Shown piece after piece: positions 1-11,300 of a stretch of DNA of 64,000 bases. Position numbers and translations under genes: made by a program. The stretch comes from Cryptomeria japonica (lineage: Eukaryota > Streptophyta > Pinopsida > Cupressales > Cupressaceae), in the NCBI RefSeq assembly GCF_030272615.1, contig NC_081407.1:139318897-139382896 (forward strand). Reading direction: 5' to 3'. The first letter of the stretch is position 1. Each line of letters opens with the position of its first letter. The notes under the pieces are model-generated. The model was not told the origin of the DNA. It was given only the letters and a program-made list of their open reading frames with translations, and did not search any database.

Positions 1-92
1 TTGTAATTGTAAACCTAAAATGTTTAGGGTTTAGGGTTTATGCTACCGACCTAATTGTTGTCTATATGGTCAATGATGTTTGTTATTGTTAG

Positions 93-895
93 TGTTGGAA
101 AATGATGTGTTTGTGTCCGCATGTTGAGACACTTGCCAAAACAGAGTGTGGAACCTGTAGAGTGTGATTGCAGAGGAGAGGAGCGAAAAAGGATCTGCCT
201 TAGCAAATAGTGATGTTATCAAATCAAAGATTTACGTGTTGATTTCTAACCATTTCAACAGAAGGAAAATCCCTTGACGGGGTAGCTTTAACAGGCTTGT
301 TGCAAATCCTCTAACCAGGTGACTCAAGTTCATTGAGTTCTTTAAATCCTCTAGCGAGGTAACCTTTAACAGGGTTTATAGCCATCCCTTAACCGGGTGA
401 TCTCTAACAGGATTGGTTCCTAATAGAACTTTATTGTAAAGTCTTTAATCGGACTAGGCTCCTAACAAAGCGGATTTCTAAAGAGTTCAAAACAAGTTTG
501 TGGGTATTCATCCCCACCGTGGTTTTTCCCATTTGGGGTTTCCACGTTAAAAAATCTGTGTTATGGGTTGTGAGTTTTCATGTGATGATTGAGTAGTTTT
601 TTATTAAGTTAGTTATGCATGCAGTGCTAAATGATTGTGGTATTGTTGATACAACTCATGCTTGATTATATCAGGAAGTAGTCATCAAGATTTAAAGATC
701 TGTTAAATGTTATCTGAAGTATCTGTGTTTAACCGGTATACTCATGGTTAAGTTTAGTGGTGAAGACAATCGGTCAAGTACATTGTTTTAATACGATAAA
801 GTGTTGAGAAATTTTTTGTTTGTATTGATTCACCCCCCCCCCCCCACCCCTCTCAGTACCAGTTAGGGTATTATTTGTTCATAATTATTCTAACA
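93..895 (+). mobile_element. Ty1/copia-type LTR relic, probably solo
   Basis: The stretch opens with TGTTGGAA and closes with TTCTAACA, the usual imperfect terminal inverted repeats of copia LTRs. It contains the block 'ccaccgtggtttttccc' followed by 'ggggtttccacgtt', which recurs in plant copia LTRs, and a C-tract followed by CTCTCAG near 831-855. No primer-binding site or coding region follows, so a solo LTR or fragment is most likely. No clear 5-bp target duplication is visible (gttag against acata), so the edges are provisional. Confidence 0.5.
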
Positions 896-1857
896 ACATA
901 CAACATAGTCATCATATGACAATCTAATCTCTTTACAAAACAGACATGTACCAATTGCATCAAGCAAACAAACATTCATTACCGGTTCAGATCAAATGCC
1001 AACAATTACAACAAAGAAACAAAGAGAAAAAATACACAGAGAGAAGATTGTTTTACACACGCAAACCAATATTTATTCAATCAAATGGATGGATTACATA
1101 CAAGTGCCTTGAAGATGTCTTTCTTAGATTCATCTTTCTCAAACTTACATCTTCATGCCTACCTAAAATAGTAGAGAGGTTGCCATTATATAGAATATTA
1201 CATGCATAATGTTGATGTAGTCTCTTAGAAACAACTCATAACCTCACAAGATAACAATAGTAAACTTTGCTAATAATAGAGACTACATGTTTTCTACATT
1301 ATTCACCATTTTTACAACTAACAAATAAAAAACTAATTTGTAAACTAAACTACCTAATCTAATAGTCTAAAATTAGAACTGTAGCGTGACAATGTACGGT
1401 AACATTTAGTTGAATAGTGGTGAGACTCGAGCATCATCTACCAACAATAATGAGGTATTTCATGATTATGTGATCACATTTGCTCAGTGACATTTTAGAT
1501 TTGATTATTGTGGATTCATCAAATTCTTCTTCTATCTAGTTGAAGAGGCATATAGAGGTGAGTCTGGGTGTAACTGTTCTTAAATAGTTATCAATTTGTT
1601 ATTGGTTAAAGACAGTTGGTTTGGGTCTAATTGTCTTTGACAGTTATTAATATGTTTGCAATCAGTTCTCTACAATTGAAATTAGTTGCTTTTTCCACCG
1701 ATCATCAACACATTGTTTATGTCTTATTCAAAGTATTCACTATATCATTGAATAAGATGATGGAGAGGATGTTGTGGATAATATTTGTTTCTACCAACGA
1801 GCGTTGGTGTGTAGATTTGTTGGGTTTTGGCCTTCTCTCTTTAACCTCCATCGTTAA
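896..1857. other. Gene-free AT-rich stretch
   Basis: Only short accidental open frames are present. I see no conserved protein motif, RNA gene or terminal repeat here. The last few hundred bases may belong to the 5' part of the LINE ORF1 fragment that follows, since similar coding flavour appears from about 1790. Confidence 0.4.
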
Positions 1858-2826
1858 GTGAGTGATTCCTGGAAGTTGTTGGTTGCTCATGGCATAGAGC
1901 TTTTTCCTTGTGACAAAGGCTTTTTCATTGCTTCCTCTCATGATCGTGATTTGGTCTTGGGTAAGTTATGGGCTTTGGGAGATCACTCTCTCTCTCTCTC
2001 TGTCAAGCCCTTGACAACCTCTTTTTACCATCTTACTGAACCATTTAATGTGCATCTGGTTTGGGTTCGCCTCCCTAATCTTTCCCTCCACTTCTAGGAA
2101 CAGTCTTCTTATGAGGCCATTGGTAACTCTATTGGCCTTTTCTTGAAGGTAGATGATGCCATGTCTTCCATGAGTCACTCTACCTTCATCTGCATCTTAA
2201 TTGATATTAACACCTCTTCACCTCTTTCAAAGGATGTGGTTCTTATGGTTGTGGATAGGCCTTGGACTCAACCATTGGATTTTGAGGGCCTCCCCTTTCG
2301 CTGTCAGAGATATTTCTTAATGGGTCATTTAGCTTCAAACTGTTCTCTCCCTCACTACAAAGGTGTTGCTACTTGGTGGAGGGATGTTACTGTTGATCAC
2401 TTGATTGTCAATGTTTCTGATTCTAATTTTGTTGGCTCCTCTCAGGAGGATGATGTTTCCTCCTGGGATGAAGTTGTACCTTTTACTACTACTAAATCTT
2501 CTGGGGACCCTCTCGCTACTAGTATTGTGGCCTCCTTTGTTCCTAAGGCTCCACTTTCGTTGCTCTTGTACGATAGCTTAGATTTCTTCTTGTCGAATCT
2601 ACTCCTGATGTTGTTGTGCGCCTACAACCTACAATTGTTGATGACAAACCCTTTGCGGGTTCCTCCTCGCTTGATTCTTCTTTTGTTGGCCCCAATGATA
2701 GTATTGCTTGGATTGTGGTGTGTCACAAGCGCAAGGGGAAGTCTTTCCCCCTTCCCCAAATCCCTCCTCCTCTTAGCTTGGGTGAGTGTGGGATGTTATA
2801 AGTATGCAAACTTAAAAAAAGATTGA
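1858..2826 (+). pseudogene. LINE ORF1 fragment (DUF4283 plus degenerate CCHC knuckle)
   Basis: One frame reads as a plant LINE ORF1 nucleic-acid-binding protein. It has a DUF4283-like stretch (VWVRLPNLSLHF, about 2062-2094), then LPFRCQRYFLMGHLASNC at about 2290-2343. In that zinc knuckle the second cysteine is replaced by tyrosine. A single in-frame TAG at 2095-2097 interrupts it. The acidic tail, including WIVVCHKRKGK, continues in another frame from about 2610, so there is also a frameshift. No endonuclease or reverse transcriptase follows. It is a dead fragment; a captured host DUF4283 protein is a less likely alternative. Confidence 0.6.
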
Positions 2827-3259
2827 GGTATACAACAATTATACAATCTATATATTTTGACAGATCAAAGCAGTGTTGCAAGTACATGTTGATTAGTTGA
2901 TTCAATAGTGAATAAGGTCTGATAATGCAAGGTATATAATACTTTTTGATGAAGTTGTGTATGTTGGTGTGAACGGAGCTTCTCTAAAGATTGTGGACAA
3001 AATACAAGAGTTCATTTGCAAATTGATAACTTTGTGGAATATAAAATTGATTCATATATTTGAAGACATAGTATTCAATTTGTAATTTTTTGAATGTATG
3101 CTTCCAATATTGTAATGTTTCAGATTTGAAGTCAGTAATTCATTTATTTGTAACATCCCTATGGTTGGTGCCTCAAGGATGTTGAGTTGATGCTCAGATT
3201 GAAAAGGTTGTGATTGTAAGAGTTAGTGCTCTCAAGCAAGAAGTTTGGTGTGAGTTGGT
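2827..3259. other. Gene-free stretch
   Basis: Lies between the LINE fragment and the next LTR relic. An A-run near 2813-2820 could be the tail of the LINE fragment. Nothing else recognisable is seen. Confidence 0.35.
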
Positions 3260-3540
3260 GCCCTTAAATCCTATACATGTTAATGCTTTGTGAGGCTGGA
3301 TTAGGACAGTAGATCCTAGTAGCTCTTCTCATTGTGGTTTTTCCTAGTCTGATTTTTCCACATATTTCATGTGTATTGGTTTCATTGTGTGGTTGCATTC
3401 TTTTCAGTTTCAGTTTAGAGTTTTTCTAAGTTCATCAAAAAAAATTAATTGGTTAAGGATTTGAATCATATATCTTCTACTGATTTAACCCTCCCCAACA
3501 CCCCCCCCCTCTCAGCAGAAGAATTGTATTCTACATGTTT
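3260..3540 (+). mobile_element. Copia-type LTR relic (3' part)
   Basis: This resembles the R/U5 part of a copia LTR. It has 'tgtggtttttcctag' and 'tttttccacat' blocks about 3336-3365, then a C-tract with CTCTCAG at about 3503-3516, the same order seen in the relic at 93-895. Neither LTR edge nor a target duplication can be set. The assignment is by pattern only. Confidence 0.35.
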
Positions 3541-5300
3541 CATGCCCCTAAATGGTCCTACATCAGATAGCCTCATACAAGAAGTGGTAGAAGTGAGCTA
3601 ATTGTCATCCACAAATGCAGAGGAAATGAATAGTATTTGTTATGGTATCATTCCACCAGATTATCCAACTAGTCTTGTGCATGGGGAGGAGCTCTAAATT
3701 CCAAACACTTTGGATGTGAGCCAAAGTAGCCTCATGATTGAGCATTGATGTATTAAAATAAATGTCCTCGTGGCCTTAGGCTTAGCAACTTGCCAAAACC
3801 ATATTGGCCAACAACAACTCTATTGGCAAGAGATAGCAACTAGCAAAGGAAAAAAAGGTTGAGCCTACAACATAGCACAATCCAACCTCTTTAATACTTT
3901 GTGAGGCTTGACCCAATTACTCCAACTATGCCACGTCATATAATCTCAACAATAGCCAATATTGGTTCAAAGAGCCCTAATTTATTGCACATAAAAAAGC
4001 AGGCCTCTCTTTGGCCAATTGTTCAATGCATAAGCATAGCCCCACATTTATTATGTCATTTCGGTCATGTTGAAATCTCTGCATAGAACCCCATGAGTGA
4101 TTATTAATGTTAAAAAAAACATAATGTTCGATTAGTGGGGTCACCATCTCGGTCAACTTAATGTTGATGCCATGTAAGAGACAAAAGGGTGAAAACACTA
4201 CCCTAACTTGTTTTATAATGACTACATAAAACATTGTTGGAAGACCAAATCAGACAACATGCAATAGAAAGTAAAATCTAGAAATTTTAACTTCTTGTAA
4301 GCATAAAATATTTAAACCTAGGAAATACAAAGGAACATCAAGAATGGAGTATTTCCATGAGAGATCTTTTAGACCTTGGACATTCCAATAAATATAGTTC
4401 ATAAATTAGTATCAATGACATCTACGAGTTATCTAGTTCCTCAAGACCAAAGTCATCATTTTACAAATTCACTTCATAGGCATCAAAACTTCCTTTCTAA
4501 AAGTGAAGAAGCGCCCATTGTTACTTGGTTGGCATAATTCTCCTTCATGCATTTGCCTAGGAAAGCTACGAGACCTCCTCTATCCAATAGGAGAGAAAGC
4601 AAGACAAGCATTGACAATAATCAATCAAGATAAGGTTGACACCACAAGTGGGGTTCAAATCATTTTCACCTAACCAAAAGTCTCTCCTAAGGAAGGTTCA
4701 ACTTAATCTAATTTTGGAAGTTTTGAAACATTTTTATAAGCTAGTTCCCAAAGCCAAAAATACAGGTTTTTGTTACTACATTTCTTGGCTTTGTGATTGA
4801 CTACAATAGACAAACCTTCATCTTCCTTCACAAAAGGTGGTGACCTACAAGAGGGTTGTGCAATGGCCTTTGGACGCGAGGAAGATAGAGGATGGTTACC
4901 AGTCTTGTGTTTTAAGCATTGACACCAATAATAGGTTTACTAAAGGTTGATATAAAGGATGTGTTAATTATATCTCATGTGGCCAACTTGAATATCCACA
5001 ATCTTTGAGGCCCTTGGATAGGTCTACCTCAACATAAACCCATCACTGAGAACAAACTAAATAGAACCATCATAGTTCAACACAAACAAGTATGCCTACA
5101 GAAGAGGTTATCTTGCTCAAAAAGTTCTAGCATGGATGTAGTTCAAGAAACTCAACTCAAACAGAGACCTTAAAAGTCTTGTCATCCAAGGTTTGAAAAC
5201 AAGCAATGAGGAATGGACAAACCAGGAGCCACAATTAAGCATTGCCTTAACATGATTTCCTTCAGCAAAGTGAAAAAGAAACTAAGCTTTAATAAGGTTT
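3541..5300 (-). pseudogene. LINE relic: ORF1 and endonuclease remnants
   Basis: Read on the minus strand, 5290-5140 encodes a DUF4283-like stretch (FLFHFAEGN, then LNCGSWFVHSSLLVFKPW). About 4960-4860 follows with a degraded zinc-knuckle region, and about 4800-4750 with the basic VVNHKAKK tail, the layout of a plant LINE ORF1. Farther along, 4110-3880 carries endonuclease remnants: RDFNM (from GDFN), NKLGLF, then TWHSWSNW and KRLD, the usual order in the LINE AP-type endonuclease. No reverse transcriptase is visible. Stops and frame changes are frequent, so this is an old, truncated copy. Its upper end stops close to the solo LTR that starts at 5314. Confidence 0.55.
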
Positions 5301-5313
5301 TGCATGGTGACAA

Positions 5314-6759
5314 TGCAATGTCCCCTTTTTGAAATGGGATTTAATAATAAATCAAAATATAAAAAATTATAATATAATATAATTATAAAATATAAATTTA
5401 ATTAAGTTTAATGAATGGTCAAAGAGCATGCAATAAAGAGTTATGACTATTTGAGGATTAAAGGTATAAAAAGAGTGAATCAATCATCAACTAGGAAAGG
5501 AATTGACGAAAATGTAAGTGACTTGAGGAAATATAAAATAAAAAATTATTTTCAAAAGACAACAATTAAGGATGAATAGTTGGGATTCTTTGAATGGGTA
5601 GAAATAATGAAAAGGTGTGACTCCCTCCCAATTTTAAGATATAACGAGATCAAATCACTTGGAGAGGCATCAATTCAATTCATAACAATTTAGAGTAAAA
5701 ATTCAAAATGACACTTACAAATAAAGAAATCCAAGAGATTTGGAAAATGATTTATTATTCTCTAAAAGCAGCAATGAAGGGTGGTGACCCAATTCTTGTG
5801 AAAGGTGGTGACTATTTCACCAATAAAATATTCAATCATCTCTATCAAGAAGAGATCATTACAAAGATTCAATCATTACTCTCAATTTAGTATTCAATCA
5901 TCACTCACTAATACATCAAATCAACAACCATTAAATCATCACTCATGAATCCATCAAAGGAAATCATTCGATCATCCATCAATCATTAATTGGTAATAAA
6001 GAAATCCACCAAACAATCAATCAATCATACAACCATCAACTATTTAAACATCAAACATTCTAGCACTAATCATTTGAATATCAATCATTAAGATATATAA
6101 TTCAAGCATTAAATCCTCCAAGTATCATTTAAGCATCCTCCCATCGATCCTTCAAGAAACGACAACAAAGAGAAATCAAGCAATTAGCAATAATCTAGCA
6201 AAACATCAAGATATCAATTTTGAATTCTAGTTAGTACTTATGTGTCAGATAGGGTTTGCACAAACAGGGCGGGCTAAGGTTTGGAAGGAAGGGGTATTTC
6301 CTACCCTTTGGCAAGCTAGTGATGAGGTCATTGGTATTGTCACCGGACAAGGTCTAGGCTCACAAGGTGAGCTAGGGTTTGGAGGGACAAGGTCTTTTCC
6401 TACCTATAAATTAAAAAGAGGGTTTTTTAATTAAAGAAATTTGCAAGGTATTTACATGGAATTCACAACGTGACCAATTGAGTATGTACTATGATTTATT
6501 GAACTAGGTATTATTCATCCTTGGCAAGTATGATTTATTGAACTAGGTATTATTCATCCTTGGCAAGATAGTCTAAAAGAGAATTATTGCAAAAATTCAA
6601 AATAAATTCTATTATTTAAAGAATTATAAGTTAAATATTATAATAAAATTTCTTACTTAAATTATATTTACAAATGTATTGCAATTCTAATCTTGAGTTA
6701 TAAGAGTTGTTTTAGAGGCGAAGTAAGGAATATCACAAAAAGAGGGCAGGGACATTACA
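5314..6759 (+). mobile_element. Solo Ty3/gypsy-type LTR
   Basis: The segment begins TGCAATGTCCCC and ends GGGACATTACA, long imperfect inverted termini of the TGTAATGTCCC type. Its middle is low-complexity DNA rich in ATCAATCA and ATCATC (about 5880-6160), followed by a GC-richer part with repeated 'gggtttg' and 'caaggt' words (6240-6420). The strand is arbitrary because the ends are symmetric. No internal region, primer site or second LTR is found. The target duplication is unclear (gacaa against caatg), partly because the right end has been duplicated in tandem. Confidence 0.5.
6490..6567. repeat. Perfect 39-bp tandem duplication
   Basis: Two identical 39-bp copies, each starting TATGATTTATTGAAC and ending CCTTGGCAAG, lie head to tail at 6490-6528 and 6529-6567 inside the solo LTR. 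Their identity implies a recent duplication. Confidence 0.9.
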
Positions 6760-6889
6760 CAATGCGAGGTCTAGGCCCTACCAACCTAATTTTTAAGAGT
6801 TGTTTTAGAGGCGAAGTAAGGAGTATCACAAAAAGGGGGCAGGGACATTACACAATGCGAGGTCTAGGCCCTACCAACCTAATTTTTAA
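6701..6889. repeat. 93-bp tandem duplication spanning the LTR end
   Basis: Copies begin at 6701 and 6794, both with TAAGAGTTGTTTTAGAGGCG, and differ at only a few positions. Each includes the GGGACATTACA LTR terminus, so two candidate right ends of the LTR exist (6759 and 6852). Confidence 0.9.
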
Positions 6890-8000
6890 GCACGCTTTCA
6901 AGGGGGTCGTGCACACAATAATTAATCAATGTACAAGACTCTAGTGAATGGCATGAATTATTCGAATTCTGGAAAGGAAATAACATATGGTATGCCATTA
7001 TCGTGAAAGACCTTGGGTATGATTTTTCAGGGTCATTTGGGTGGAGATGCCACGAACCTTCACCTCCAACAGCTATGGAGGAATGAAGATTGAAGCCCTT
7101 TAACATGCGCAAGAGATGCCCACAAGCTTAGCAACAAAAAGGGTGCCACAATAAATGCAAGTAAAAGCCCAAAAATGTTGATTTCTAAAGCAGTGACATT
7201 GAGAAAGACATGCCACACGTAATATTTTCAATTCCCATGAAAAAAAATATTAAGAAAGTTATGAATTGTCCATGAGCAAAAAAATAATCACATGCATTTT
7301 TATAAAATCTGGATTCCCGGAATTTTATTGCGTTGTAAACAGTATTTTCTAATCTTTTGGAGTTGTAATTGAGTGATATTAGCAAAACTAAACAATAACA
7401 CCATGTTTGGCATAGCATATCTAAAATGTGAATTATAAAGCCACGCGGGTTATCACATTCACGGAAGAGAATATCATATATAAACAATAAACATAAGCCC
7501 ATAAAAGATTTGTCTGGCCATGCTGTTTGCCAAAACTATGTCCTTTGATGCCAACACAACTGATCATTGATACCTGCACAAGTATATAAGGCTTCATAGC
7601 GAGTAGACCATATTTTGAAACTTCATTGAAATCAATATTACCCATGACCAATTACAAACATCAAACTGAAATCATTAGGATTGTGTCCTAAAGATTGCTA
7701 CAAAAAGAATAAATAATCTGTAATGAATGCATCTCTATGAATTTTTAAAACATATCTAAAATAGGCTTCTGCTGCTCCTTTTGACATAAAAGCTCTTCAA
7801 AATTTCATAGCACATAGGCCATGCTTCATGAAATCGATTACCAGAGTACTACATATTTCTAGTAGTAAACTTATACATTTCAAAACAGAACAATAAATGC
7901 CTTCAAAAAAAGGTTGATGATTATCCTCAATTCTTCTAATTAACTATGTTACTGAGTCAGTTAAGACTTCAACCTCCGTCCATGATAAACTGGAAAGAGT
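6890..8000. other. 3' flank of the SufD gene, no gene seen
   Basis: AT-rich DNA downstream of the SufD stop codon at 8001-8003 (minus strand). It must include the 3' UTR, but no AATAAA on the minus strand lies within the first 300 bases, so the polyadenylation site cannot be placed. Open frames here have no recognisable motif. Confidence 0.4.
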
Positions 8001-8316
8001 TCAACGAATCGCTCCCTCTGCAGCCAATAATTCTCTGACATCATTTTCAACCCTCCTCCGTAGATCTTTGTCGAAAATGCGCTCCATCACTTCTGCCCCA
8101 AATGAAAATACAAGTGCATTCCTGGCTGTTTGTGCATCAACTCCACGTGCTAGAAAATAGAAAAGCTGATCCTCATCAAGATCACTTATTGCAGCTCCAT
8201 GAGAGCATTTGACATCATTAGCTACAATCTGTAAATTCGGCTTCACATTCACAGTAGCTCGAGGTGCCATAAGCAAACTTCGGCTGAGTTGACCAGCATC
8301 AGTAAGCTGGGCATAT
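8001..8316 (-). CDS. ABCI7: SufD exon 3 (C-terminus)
   Basis: This exon has 316 nt after acceptor TTATGACAG. Its first base completes the split AGA codon (Arg372). It encodes YAQLTDAGQLSRSLL, KPNLQIVANDVKCSHG and the helical C-terminal tail ending in AAEGAIR, then TGA. It holds Cys409 and His411 of the KCSHG motif. Confidence 0.92.
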
Positions 8317-11300
8317 CTGTCATAAGAAAACACAGACAATCGTCACAGGATTGCCTTATATGCCTTGCCCATTATTCTCCCTTTAACCTTAATCTAAAAG
8401 AAAAAAATGCATTGGACCCAGATTAAAATGCCAATGAAATAACTGATAAGGCCTGCACAGAGAGAAAAAGAAAGAGTGGAGCAGTATAAAACAGCTTTTC
8501 ATCAACATGTATTTTCAAGACCACCCCACCATGTATTTTCCCTTTAACCTTAATCTAAAAGAAAAAAATGCATTGGACCCAGATAAAAATGCCAATGAAA
8601 TAACTGATAAGGCCTGCACATAGAGAAAAAGAAAGAGTGGAGCACTATAAAACAGCTTTTCATCAGCATGTATTTTCAAGACCACCCCACCATGTTGGGG
8701 GAGGAAAAAGTGCAAGCCAGTAAAATTAATTGGCATTAAAAAATAAATCTACAATTGCCTGCAATAACTTTACGAGAAAATGTTTTTATAGGAAAAAAGT
8801 TCAGAGATATAATAGGATTAGAAGAAAGTTAGAATTTCCTGGTCTTTTTTATTTTACCGCTACTTTTTAATCTAGGATCAAATTGGACAGATTTAACAAA
8901 ATGTGAAAATAACATCCAGTCATATCTACCATACATTCTCTTGTATATATGTGGGCCATGTCATAGAGTTTTATTACGGATGCACATGTAGAAAAGAAGG
9001 TAACTAGAGTAATAAAATCTGCGGGACGGAAAATAAAATGTTACATTAAAAATTAAATTTACAGTCACTGCAGTCAATACAAGCCTTATTTATGTACATT
9101 ATTACCACATCGATAAAATCCTGACAGACCCCAGTTATAAGTATTAAGCAATTAGAATGAACAACTAAAATATCCTTGATCCCATTAGAATCTATTTGAT
9201 ATCAGTTTCTTTTATGTTTACAATAATATCTATCAGATCTATTTGAATAAATTTGCAATCAGTTTGCTATGATGCAGCCCTGTAATATAGGATTACTGTT
9301 AGTAACTTAATAGTCTTAATTTGTTGGTATTGTTATTTAAAAGCAGTAATTGCACAAAGATGTTGACAACTACTTGACAATTTCAAATCTGTAGTATCAT
9401 GAAATTTTATGAGACTTGTCAAAGATGTAGCCAAAATGGGATTATAAATAACAGAAAAAAAGGGCGAGATATTTATCGGGCCATTTGATTAAAGACTATT
9501 GAAAATTTTCATTCCCATGTTCTATGGTGTTTGGAGACAGGGACGGTGGGATGGCGGGAGATGCATTTCAAGGACAGCAGTCCGGAGGCCTTTTTTGGGG
9601 GATGGCAGAGGGAGCAGCACTATATATATATATATGAGAGAGTCAAATTTCTGCAAGTTTAACTAATAATTAGTAACAGGGCATCAAAATTAAGAGAGTG
9701 ACAGCAGTGTAGCAGCAATAAATATATCATGACAACAGCAAAAGTATAACAGCGATAAATATACCCTAATTCAGATTCATAGCTAATAACATAAGTAGAT
9801 AACAGATAACAGTTTTTTTAATGTCATGAAAGAATTTTAAGTTATATAACATTTAACGGTTATGTAAGTTCTTCCGATTCATGAAGGAATTTTATAACAT
9901 TATTTATTTTAATGTCATAAGAACTTATTTTTCAAAAACATTATAAAAGTTGCCTTGCCATTGGGGATAAAAGTTGCCTTGCCATCCCCAGGACGGTCGA
10001 GGGATATCTCAGACATCCCCAGCCACCTCAGGGATAGCCAAACATCCCCACATTGTTTCCTGTTCCTGCAACGCATTTCCCAAAACATATCAGAATTTTG
10101 AATATTTTTGGTGATGGCCAAGAGAGGTCCCCTGCCATCCTGCCATACCCAAAATACCATTGGGGGACAGGGACATGAGTTAAAGGGCTGGGGATGTACC
10201 CCCATGGAGTATAGATAAACTTCAATTGCAAAATATAAGTTGTTATTGGATTAGTTAAAGGGGCTTTATAATGAATGGAAGCACAACACTTGCTAAAGGT
10301 TTTACAAACGGAGTAACAAGTTAAGTGAGCTTGATCTTGGATGAAAATAAATGGTTAAGCATGTTTGAGTTGGAGTAGTACTAGGATTGGGGTGACTTCC
10401 AAAAAAATCTTGATGCTTCACCCTATGAGCATCACCTAGATGTAAAGAGTGCTAAGTGGACCTTTCATGCTAATGAGAAATTTGTTAATGAGCACCACTA
10501 TGCATGAAATCAATGGTCAAAAGTTTGACTTAAAACCATAGCAATTTGTGTTTGTTGAAACAAATTTTTCTCATAATTTTACAACGAACTGAAAAGAAGT
10601 GTAAGAGATACAATTTTAGACATTTCCAATACATAAGAACTTGACGTAGAATCAGACAATGATGTAAAATTAGGAGTATTAAAGATAATATGCTACAGAA
10701 CATCTAATTATCAATCAATCTTATGAAGCTAAACCTGTATAGAGATAGGTATATAAATTTATTCTAGGAAAAATTCACTCATGATGAAGAACAATGTAAT
10801 TGCAGATAACAAAGACCACCATTAAATTAACATAATATTTTTAGTTTATTGATCTGTTACAATAGCAATCTCACACTATAAATTTTTATGTTAAGTAAGC
10901 TTGATCTTGGGGGAAACTCCATGGTTAAACAGGCTTGAGTTAAGAGTAGTACCAGGACAGGTGACCTCCCAGGAAGTTCTGATGCTTAACACCTATAAAC
11001 ATCACCTAAATATAATGAGTGTTAGGTAGACCATCCATGCCCAGGAAAGATGGGTTGTTGTGAAACACTACTCATGAAATATGGATGGATAAAGATTGGC
11101 CCAAAACTGCAAAGTTGAATCCCAAAAATATATCATGTAAAATAGGAGAAAGTTAATAGGGTCATGATTTATTGGTAAGTTAGGAGTACGCTAGAGCTCA
11201 CTGTTGTTCTATTACTGCTGAGCCAAGGCCCCAGCAAGTTTAGATGGTACGAGGTCAGGTGCAAGTTCTATGCAGATTTCAGAAAAATAATTATTCCTCA

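Noticed and set aside
19-40. Telomere-like TTTAGGG repeats
   Set aside because: Only about two and a half units are present, too few for an interstitial telomere tract and easily due to chance.
9520-10230. DNA transposon with GGGGATG-type terminal inverted repeats
   Set aside because: GGGGATG-like words are frequent here, but no pair of termini with a flanking target duplication could be aligned.
10316-11125. Functional 5S rRNA genes
   Set aside because: The copies are incomplete at the 5' end and diverged in the core. They are embedded in a longer repeat unit and lie in an intron.
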